8,009 nucleotides of DNA from Rickettsia typhi (GTDB lineage: Bacteria > Pseudomonadota > Alphaproteobacteria > Rickettsiales > UBA1997). The first letter of the stretch is position 1. Each line of letters begins with the position of its first letter. The position numbers were made by a program, and so were the translations under genes. The notes under the pieces are model-generated. The model had not been told where the DNA came from, ran no database searches, and saw nothing but the letters and a program-made list of their open reading frames with translations. This document shows, one piece after another, positions 1 through 6,622 of the stretch. The stretch spans positions 1-8,009 of the forward strand of contig CAMASZ010000050.1 of NCBI GenBank assembly GCA_945861125.1. Reading direction: 5' to 3'.

Positions 1-483
1 TACAAAACTAAGATATTCACTAATTTTTGTTTCAAGTAAAATTTTAAAATTATCATTAGCGCTGGAGTCATGTATTTCAAAGCTTGAAAAAAATTCTAAT
101 GTTATTGGCAAAATAAAAAAATATGAAAAAATAGCACCAAATAAAAACAAAAAAAATGCTCCAAAAAAAAATATTATAATATTTTTTTTTTCATTTTTGT
201 ACAATGCAGGAGATAAAAAAAAATAAATTTGTGTAATAAAAATTGGTAATGAAAAAAAAATTCCCGAATAAAAAGATAATTTTAAATAAGTAATAAATGC
301 TTCTGAAGGGCTGGTATATATAATTCTACGATTAAGATTTTGTGAAATTTTAATAAAAGGTTGTAATAAAAAATTATATATTTGTTCAATAAAAAAATAT
401 GAAATAATTGTTGATACAAAAAAAATTGTTAAGCAAAAAATTATTCTTTTACGCAATTCGTAAAAATGTTCACTAAAACTCAT
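1..483 (-). CDS. tatC: Sec-independent (twin-arginine) protein translocase subunit TatC, N-terminal 161 codons; 3' end cut by the window edge
   Basis: TatC is the polytopic inner-membrane receptor that binds twin-arginine signal peptides and, with TatA/TatB, exports folded proteins. The visible part starts MSFSEHFYELRKR, matching the family N-terminal signature HLxELRxR. It also carries Pro42 in the first periplasmic loop, SPSEAF at 58-63, and the cytoplasmic-loop motif FFLSPALYKNEKK at 88-100. From memory of E. coli TatC, Glu9, Phe89 and Glu98 align with the signal-binding residues Glu15, Phe94 and Glu103. Hydrophobic segments lie near 14-32, 68-90 and 102-126; the remaining helices are beyond the edge. 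The chosen ATG is 13 bp after the upstream virB6 stop and lacks a Shine-Dalgarno sequence. Three consecutive in-frame ATGs at 516-508 would add 9-11 residues and overlap the virB6 end, so the start is uncertain. The gene is extremely rich in Phe/Ile/Lys codons, with several homopolymer runs. Family assignment is firm. Confidence 0.95.
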   Translation of the reverse strand, partial: MSFSEHFYELRKRIIFCLTIFFVSTIISYFFIEQIYNFLLQPFIKISQNLNRRIIYTSPSEAFITYLKLSFYSGIFFSLPIFITQIYFFLSPALYKNEKKNIIIFFFGAFFLFLFGAIFSYFFILPITLEFFSSFEIHDSSANDNFKILLETKISEYLSFV

Positions 484-496
484 TAAAGAATTATTA

Positions 497-3400
497 TTAT
501 TTTTGATCATCATCATTCTTGCTATCTTCGTTCGTTTGTTGAGGTGAATCAGATTCAGGTTTATTAAATTTATTTTTTAATGATTGTAAATTTTCTAATT
601 TTTTATCAGTATTTTTAATTTCATCACTATAGGCATGATACTTTCTTTGTGATTGATCTGATTCTTGTGGATTTAGTTTAGATCTAAGTGATTCAAGTTT
701 TTCTTTTCTTTTATTATAACTAGATATTTCTTTATCTATTCTGTTATTAAATTTTTCTTTTACATTCTTAGCGAGTTGGTCTTGATCTATTTTTTTGTTT
801 TCAAATTTACTTTGTATTTTTGATGCTTTATCTAGATCACTTTTACTTATTTTACGATCAATTCCCGATTCTGAAACTTGTTTTTGTTGCTGAATATTAT
901 CTCTTATATTAAGCATCTCTTCTGCTTGTTTTAATTTACCTATTGTTTCGTTGTTAGGTATATGATTATCAACCACTCTTTGCTCTCTGTTTTCAAGCAT
1001 TTTAGCTCTGATAGCATTTAGTTCTTTTTTGTCTCTTAATATTCCTCCTGTACCAGAAATTTGTTTATTAATGGCTCCTGATTTTTCGAGTTGCTTTTCA
1101 GCTTCATTAAAATCTTTTCTAAGTTGATTTAAATCTTTGGCTTTATTGCTGGCTTTAGATGCTAATGATTGAGCTAGTGATGAGGCTTGAGAAGATATGG
1201 CTGAAGCACCTTTTGATGCTAAGCTCTGTGCGCTTTTCGCTGCATCGCTAGCTATTTTTTTGATATTGCCTTTAGCTATATCGCTAACAAGATTTGCACC
1301 AGCATTTGCAATATTTTTTATTTGAGATGGAGCAGAATTCATAGCATTTAATGCTTTTTCTTTTGCTGAATTAGCAACTTTTGAAGCTATATCAGCAGCT
1401 TTTTCTTTTTTGTTTTTTTCAACTCTTATGTCACCAGATTCTACCTTACTCATGAAATCTTTTCTTTGTTCTGGAGTCATGTTTTCCATTGCTTTCTTGG
1501 CAGAAGATTCTGAATAACCATCATTAATTTTTCTATCTTTTAAAGGAGTTAAAAGAGCTCCCCCGCCAAATACCCCTTGTTTTGCGGCTTGCCAAGCGGC
1601 TCCAAATGCATTATCACCCACATAATTTAAGCCTTTTGATTCTTTTAATTCTTTTATTTGTTTGTCATTTAATCCAAATTCTTTGGCTTTTTTATTCATT
1701 GCATCATCTCTTACTTTTTTCAACTCTTCTTTTCTTTCTTCGGGGCTTTTATTTGTTAAACTATTTGCATTATCAATTTTATGATTCTCAACAGCTTCAT
1801 CTCCAGCTTTAGCCATTTCATTTCTGTATTTTTCATTAATCGAGTTCTGTTTTTCTTTTTGATCTCTTTCTTTATCTGCTAAAGCTCCTGAGTTAAATAA
1901 TTTTTTATCACCATAATTAATAGCTGAACGATACATTCTTGGTAATGGAGTTTTTTCTGCATAATGATTTGCAACTCCTTTTGCTTGTTTAATCATTGAT
2001 TGTGCTGATTCAGAAATATCTTTAGCTAAATCTGACGCCTTTATTCCTCCAGCTATTGATGCCGCACTATCAGCCATAAAAGGTAAAAATTTTCTCATCA
2101 GTGATACAATAACCCATAAAGACAATATATGAAATAATGACGGAACTCCATAAGGAGTTCCATATTGACCAGCATCATATCCTTGAGTTATTCCCGGTGA
2201 TACTGAGCTTATTGTCCAAAAGCTTAACAAACTTATTCTAACAACTGCATGTATTGTCCATATTTCTTCCCAACATATTCTATAGCCAAAAATTAGTTTT
2301 ATAGTTTCATATATTAATAAATTAAAAAAAGCTAAAGTTGATGCTAAAAATACTTGTTGTAATGAAAAACCTATTAAAGCTTTTAACCATTTATCAAACA
2401 TATCTTTTGTTTGATTAAAAATTACAAAAATAAAAAATAATGGCCCTAAAATCAATAAAACTGATATAAAAAACTGAGATGTTAAATATATCAATGAAGC
2501 ATATGCAATTGCATAAATGTAAGAAAACAAACTCCAATAAACAACTAGCAAATAGAACCAACCAAAAATACTTGAAAATAAAAGTGCGGCGGTTTTTTTC
2601 ATTAATGCTGACGACAATATCAATGATAAATTTTTATCAATAGAGCTAAAAATAGGAGATTTATCAAAGAAATCTCTATTAGCAATTGCCGAATCTATTT
2701 CTGCTGAATCAGTAAATGTATTTGCAAGTAAAAAAGTTAAGTAATTTGTTCCCTCTTTAAAAACATTAATGAAAAGTAATTTAAACCAATACCATCCAGA
2801 TTCACCAATAAATAGATAAATTAAAGCAATTTTAACAAGCCTATTAATTATTTCTGATTGTTTTAAATCACTGATACCAGCTAAAAATCCTACTCCATAA
2901 AAGATTATGCTGATTATAATAGCTAATTTTAATACCAATTTATATGAAGGATCAGATATTATTGCCTTATACATTTTTTCTACTTGTCCAATTCTCTCAT
3001 CGTAACCAGTTGTTAATGAGTTATCGGTATGAGCACCATCTAATTCTTCAATAACAGTTTGTATAGCTGGACCAATTAAATTAGAAATTGATTCATTTTC
3101 TTTTTTCTTAACCGAAACAACAACATCATAATTTCCATAATTATTAGCATATTTGTTAAAACATATGTACATTTTTTTACAAGTCGCTGAATCTGCTGCG
3201 TAACAATATCCAGTATCTGCTGTTTTTGAATCATAATTTTTATTTTCTACCAAAACACCATTTAAATTACTAGAAGAGCTACTGGTTGAACAATTATTTA
3301 TCTCTGGATCTTTTATTTTAAAAGATATTCTCAAGTTTTTTGCAACATCATTTGGATTAGAATCTGTAAAACCAAATGTATGGCAATAAAAATTGGAGCC

Positions 3401-6400
3401 AATAATTGGATTTTGTCCGTGTTGACTAGGATTACAATTTGCTCCAGTTGTACCTCCGGATTTTCTAATTAAATCTCCATAACTATCAAATCCATAATCT
3501 ACTGAATCTGGAGATGTTGATGATGTAGAATCGCTTATTTTTACTATTGACGGTTGTCCATTAAATTCGGAAGGAATAGACGATGATTTACATGTAGTTG
3601 AGGTGCTTGATGATTCGTTACATAAAATAGCTTCCAACCATTGACCATTTTTAAATTGTAAATCACCTTGAAGAGATAACTTAATTGATCCACTATTATT
3701 TAAATGTGAATTTGCAGAAGATGAAGCTAGCTCAATAAAGTTTTTTCCATCAAGTAGGGCAAATTTCAGTCTACTATTTCTTCCACCCCCTATTGCAACA
3801 TTGCTTTGAAATACTGTGTTACCATTATCTGTTTCATTTAAACGCAAATAACTTTCAAAATTTCCATAATATCCACTAAAAGTACTGATTTTACTTATAC
3901 CGTAAGTTTTATTATCTTGTAAAAATAAATCTATTTCATTTGATAAAACTCCTCCTTGGGAGTTAATTGGTATATCTAATGAGCTATTTTTATAATTTTC
4001 TAAATCATAACATATATCAGCATTTGATATATTTATTCTTGCTGATTTTTCTGCTGCTGTTTTCATTAAATCTGCGCATTGATTGCATGTTGTAGAACTT
4101 GAACCATTTTGATAAGTACAAGCTGTGGGCATTGCACCAATTGTGCAGTTACTTTTTTGATAAAGAGGAGTTAAGCCATTTGTGGTACAATTAATTGGTT
4201 TTCTACAGGATTCTTGGCAAAATGCATTAGTTGCTCCATCAGTTGGTACATCACATTTTATACTATATGCTTTACAACCAATTAAATTTCCATTTGAATC
4301 ATAATCTTCCTGACATTCCGGATTTCTAACTATATCATTACCATTACCTCTACAAAGTAAAGCAGGATAGGGTTCAATAATTAATGCCATACCAACTCCA
4401 CAATCTTTGGTTGTTGAATCTGTAATCCATGTACCGTTCCAACTTTCAGGTGCAAATCTTATTGTTTGTCCTTTTCTAACAAAAAATTCATTGCCATAAT
4501 TGGCAGTAGCGCTAGCAAGAGTTCCTGTTGTCGATGGTACATTGTAGTTTAAAAGTGGATCAGACAAGGTTTCTCCGCTAACGCTATTAACCACAGATAT
4601 ATTAGAAAAATCGTGATATTCATAAAAGTTATTAAACCTTAGTTTTGCACCTTGTTCTGCAGCCTCTCTCATTGCTATAGCGCATCTTTCACATTTAACA
4701 CTGTCAGAACCATTTGAATGAACACAACCACTTGGAACATTTCCTACGGTACAACCAGTTTTTTTATATTCAGGATAAATTCCATTTTGTGAACATGTTA
4801 TTGGTTTTCTGCAAGATATTGAACAATATTTATTTGAAGAACTATTATCACATTCACTAGATAAAGCTTGGCAACCTACTAAACCACTAGCATTACTTTC
4901 TTCAGTACAAGCAGGATTATTAATAATATAAGAGCCTTGTTTAGAAGCGTTCTTGTTAACTATTCTAGCATTTATAGTACAACTTTGTGCTACAGAAGAT
5001 TGAATCATTGTTAATTTTGCATAGCCTGACTTTTTGATTTCAATATCGTGATATCTTAAAAATCTTACTGCCAAATATTTGCCACAACTATTCTGATTAA
5101 CTTTTGTTTGATTATATTTAACTACTAAGGATTCATCGGTTTCAATATCAACAATTTCGTTACTCCATGAACTATTATTTACATTGATTGTAAAACTTTT
5201 TACATCTGCTGAAGTTAAATCATTTCTAACAATAACATTGATATCGTAATTATTACATTGACTAATTAATGATTTAAAAGAAGCCCTGTAGGAATATCTC
5301 CCCATATCATATAGAGTTATTAAAGAATCTCCGGAAGATATATCGCCAACAATTTGTCCATGTTCATCATTTCCATTATAATTACATTCTGATAATGTTG
5401 AACACGTAATTCCACTAAATGGATCAAAATTGCTTTTTTGTAAATCATCATTATTCCATCTAATAAAACCTCCATAATCAGTCAAAGATTCTTGTTCGGT
5501 TCCAACATTAAAAACTCTAGATGCTTGATTATTATTCGCTTGAGTATAGCCAATAGAAACATAGTCATCTAATTCACTATCAAGACCCTCTCTGCTACAT
5601 ACTGTTTTATTTAAATTTGAAGAAATTGAAGGATCATTATGAATACACCGCCAAGCTTTGGTATCGGGAATTAAAGGTACACCTTTAGAACCTAATTTTT
5701 CATTTGAAGCTGATGTATTAAATCCATATCCTTCAGGATGTTCTATAGTATATGCAATTAATCTTCTGGCATTATTAAATACTCGAGATGGAGTAGACTC
5801 CGTAGCAGTTTGATTGCCACCTAATACTGTATTTGCTACATTTCCTGAATCTGATTCATCATTCCAACTTCCTGAAAATTTAGTCATTACATTTTGTCCT
5901 TTTTGAATATCTACAAATCTATCAATATTAAGTTTTCTATTATTCGAATTTACCGATACATTTCCGTATGAAATTTTATTGCCAAGATTTATATCTCCTA
6001 TTGCTCTTATTTTTATTTCTGCACCACTTCTAATAAGAAGACCAGAATCATTGTTATCATCTCTTGCTGAGGTAGAATTCCAATTTGGTTCAAAATTTAG
6101 TGTACTCGCACCTGAATTAGCATTTTTAAGACATTTGTCTTTACAATTTTCTATACAATCCTTTTGGGATTGACTACCATCGGGAAGTTTTACACATCCG
6201 TTAACTGTTGTTGTTTGTCCTGAAGAAGTTGTAGGACTATCTGTATATTGTTCGGATATTAAACATTGTTTTAAACCTGGGCCATGATCTGAGCTACTAA
6301 CGGCTAAACCATCTTTATAGTCACAGAATCCATTTGAGTTATTTGATAAAATTATTAAATTTTCTACCTCATATTCACCAAAATCATCAGCTTCAATACA

Positions 6401-6529
6401 ACCATCATCTTTGCAAGCATTTAAAAGTAGTGTAAATAATATCAAAAAATTACCAATTCTTTTAATATTTAAAAGATTAAATATTCTGGAAACTATAGCT
6501 TTAAATTTGATATCTTTATAAGTCAGCAT
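497..6529 (-). CDS. virB6: Giant VirB6/TrbL-family type IV secretion system inner-membrane protein with lipoprotein-type signal and Cys-rich ectodomain (2010 aa)
   Basis: VirB6 proteins are polytopic inner-membrane components that help form the substrate channel of type IV secretion systems. Layout by residue: 1-38 basic plus hydrophobic signal ending LLLNAC with candidate lipid-anchor Cys39; 40 to about 1195 extracytoplasmic, Asn/Ser-rich, with Cys-x3-Cys-x3-Cys at 125-133 and two copies of a ten-Cys module (541-616 and 739-818); 1198 to about 1485 the membrane core, with about seven hydrophobic segments. The core includes the family-typical stretch LGPLFFIFVIFNQTKDMFDKW (1361-1381) followed by LIGFSLQQVF, and a last helix near 1463-1484. 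Residues about 1500-2010 form a charged Lys/Glu/Ala-rich cytoplasmic tail with coiled-coil potential and no Cys. A. tumefaciens VirB6 is about 300 residues; large N- and C-terminal extensions are typical of Rickettsiales members. The ATG at 6529 gives a long n-region and has no clear Shine-Dalgarno; no better start precedes the signal. Which VirB6 paralogue this is cannot be told. Confidence 0.9.
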   Translation of the reverse strand: MLTYKDIKFKAIVSRIFNLLNIKRIGNFLILFTLLLNACKDDGCIEADDFGEYEVENLIILSNNSNGFCDYKDGLAVSSSDHGPGLKQCLISEQYTDSPTTSSGQTTTVNGCVKLPDGSQSQKDCIENCKDKCLKNANSGASTLNFEPNWNSTSARDDNNDSGLLIRSGAEIKIRAIGDINLGNKISYGNVSVNSNNRKLNIDRFVDIQKGQNVMTKFSGSWNDESDSGNVANTVLGGNQTATESTPSRVFNNARRLIAYTIEHPEGYGFNTSASNEKLGSKGVPLIPDTKAWRCIHNDPSISSNLNKTVCSREGLDSELDDYVSIGYTQANNNQASRVFNVGTEQESLTDYGGFIRWNNDDLQKSNFDPFSGITCSTLSECNYNGNDEHGQIVGDISSGDSLITLYDMGRYSYRASFKSLISQCNNYDINVIVRNDLTSADVKSFTINVNNSSWSNEIVDIETDESLVVKYNQTKVNQNSCGKYLAVRFLRYHDIEIKKSGYAKLTMIQSSVAQSCTINARIVNKNASKQGSYIINNPACTEESNASGLVGCQALSSECDNSSSNKYCSISCRKPITCSQNGIYPEYKKTGCTVGNVPSGCVHSNGSDSVKCERCAIAMREAAEQGAKLRFNNFYEYHDFSNISVVNSVSGETLSDPLLNYNVPSTTGTLASATANYGNEFFVRKGQTIRFAPESWNGTWITDSTTKDCGVGMALIIEPYPALLCRGNGNDIVRNPECQEDYDSNGNLIGCKAYSIKCDVPTDGATNAFCQESCRKPINCTTNGLTPLYQKSNCTIGAMPTACTYQNGSSSTTCNQCADLMKTAAEKSARINISNADICYDLENYKNSSLDIPINSQGGVLSNEIDLFLQDNKTYGISKISTFSGYYGNFESYLRLNETDNGNTVFQSNVAIGGGRNSRLKFALLDGKNFIELASSSANSHLNNSGSIKLSLQGDLQFKNGQWLEAILCNESSSTSTTCKSSSIPSEFNGQPSIVKISDSTSSTSPDSVDYGFDSYGDLIRKSGGTTGANCNPSQHGQNPIIGSNFYCHTFGFTDSNPNDVAKNLRISFKIKDPEINNCSTSSSSSNLNGVLVENKNYDSKTADTGYCYAADSATCKKMYICFNKYANNYGNYDVVVSVKKKENESISNLIGPAIQTVIEELDGAHTDNSLTTGYDERIGQVEKMYKAIISDPSYKLVLKLAIIISIIFYGVGFLAGISDLKQSEIINRLVKIALIYLFIGESGWYWFKLLFINVFKEGTNYLTFLLANTFTDSAEIDSAIANRDFFDKSPIFSSIDKNLSLILSSALMKKTAALLFSSIFGWFYLLVVYWSLFSYIYAIAYASLIYLTSQFFISVLLILGPLFFIFVIFNQTKDMFDKWLKALIGFSLQQVFLASTLAFFNLLIYETIKLIFGYRICWEEIWTIHAVVRISLLSFWTISSVSPGITQGYDAGQYGTPYGVPSLFHILSLWVIVSLMRKFLPFMADSAASIAGGIKASDLAKDISESAQSMIKQAKGVANHYAEKTPLPRMYRSAINYGDKKLFNSGALADKERDQKEKQNSINEKYRNEMAKAGDEAVENHKIDNANSLTNKSPEERKEELKKVRDDAMNKKAKEFGLNDKQIKELKESKGLNYVGDNAFGAAWQAAKQGVFGGGALLTPLKDRKINDGYSESSAKKAMENMTPEQRKDFMSKVESGDIRVEKNKKEKAADIASKVANSAKEKALNAMNSAPSQIKNIANAGANLVSDIAKGNIKKIASDAAKSAQSLASKGASAISSQASSLAQSLASKASNKAKDLNQLRKDFNEAEKQLEKSGAINKQISGTGGILRDKKELNAIRAKMLENREQRVVDNHIPNNETIGKLKQAEEMLNIRDNIQQQKQVSESGIDRKISKSDLDKASKIQSKFENKKIDQDQLAKNVKEKFNNRIDKEISSYNKRKEKLESLRSKLNPQESDQSQRKYHAYSDEIKNTDKKLENLQSLKNKFNKPESDSPQQTNEDSKNDDDQK
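1415..1702 (-). repeat. Paralogous tail block in the downstream VirB6-like protein (residues 1610-1705)
   Basis: This 288-bp stretch encodes 96 residues that align without a single gap to the block at 7721-8008 in the upstream gene. Shared positions include FGL/MGL, KQ, GG, LxDR, AMxxMxPxxR, FM and I-x-V-x-K. It sits in the cytoplasmic tail after the membrane core. I do not recognise it as a named domain. Confidence 0.75.
2075..2938 (-). other. VirB6/TrbL membrane core within the large protein (about residues 1198-1485)
   Basis: Hydrophobic segments are visible at about 1198-1219, 1231-1255, 1314-1349 (probably two), 1351-1371, 1384-1415, 1426-1443 and 1463-1484. The most family-like stretch is the Gly-Pro-Leu at 1362-1364 followed by FxQTKxMFDKW with Trp1381, and then a helix with SLQQVF. 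The short loop SDLKQSEIINRLVKI (1220-1234) resembles the conserved cytoplasmic loop of rickettsial VirB6 proteins. Helix limits were judged by eye. An odd number of helices would fit an outside N-terminus and an inside C-terminus. Confidence 0.8.
4076..4315 (-). repeat. Ten-cysteine module, copy B (protein-level repeat, residues 739-818)
   Basis: Cys spacings are x12, x6, x11, x3, x5, x13, x8, x10, x2; only the first and third differ from copy A. It begins NPEC, shares CRKPINC in the centre, ends CNQC, and is followed by ADLMKTAAEKSAR, mirroring the AIAMREAAEQGAK after copy A. The two copies have diverged at DNA level, so the duplication is old and kept by selection on the cysteines (inference). 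Confidence 0.85.
4682..4909 (-). repeat. Ten-cysteine module, copy A (protein-level repeat, residues 541-616)
   Basis: Cys spacings are x11, x6, x8, x3, x5, x13, x8, x10, x2. The module is introduced by NPAC, contains CRKPITC in the centre and closes with CERC, followed by a helix-like AxxMxxAAE segment. It matches copy B 198 residues further on in order and nearly all spacings. I do not recognise a named disulfide-rich fold; it is probably disulfide-bonded in the periplasm. Confidence 0.85.
6413..6529 (-). other. Lipoprotein-type signal peptide of the VirB6-like protein
   Basis: The first 38 residues contain a long n-region with several Lys/Arg (K5, K8, K10, R15, K23, R24), then a hydrophobic stretch from about 25 to 36 and the lipobox-like LNAC with Cys39. 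The residue after the Cys is Lys, so the Asp+2 inner-membrane retention signal is absent. Asn at -2 is tolerated but not the commonest lipobox residue. The signal would place residues 40 to about 1195 outside the cytoplasm, which agrees with their Cys content. Lipidation itself is inferred. Confidence 0.65.
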
Positions 6530-6622
6530 TAGTTTTATATAGTAAATATTTTTTTGCGTTGTATTGTATTTTAATAAATCTCAATTTATCTAAATATTAA
6601 TTAACCTAAACTAATAAGAGAT
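6530..6622 (-). other. Spacer between the two VirB6-like genes
   Basis: This 93-bp, almost wholly A+T spacer separates two same-strand paralogues. I see no GGAG-type ribosome site before the ATG at 6529; the preceding bases read ATATAAAACTA. A TTGAGA hexamer occurs on the coding strand but no matching -10 lies at the proper distance. A perfect inverted repeat ATAAAT-TGAG-ATTTAT (6574-6589) has an all-A/T stem and is too weak to call a terminator. Co-transcription is the simplest reading. Confidence 0.5.

Noticed and set aside
497..520. Acidic/Gln-Lys C-terminus as a type IV secretion signal
   Set aside because: Type IV signals are usually basic or hydrophobic C-termini of effectors; this is a membrane component and the tail is a short Asp run without further support.
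1582..1812. 76-codon plus-strand ORF
   Set aside because: It lies antisense inside the virB6 tail, is Leu/His-rich from reverse reading of Lys/Glu-rich codons, and has no family signature.
5979..6173. 64-codon plus-strand ORF
   Set aside because: It is an antisense shadow of the virB6 ectodomain with no recognisable motif.
6574..6589. Inverted repeat ATAAAT-TGAG-ATTTAT as a terminator
   Set aside because: The six-base stem has only A/T pairs and would be very unstable; such repeats are expected by chance in a sequence this AT-rich.
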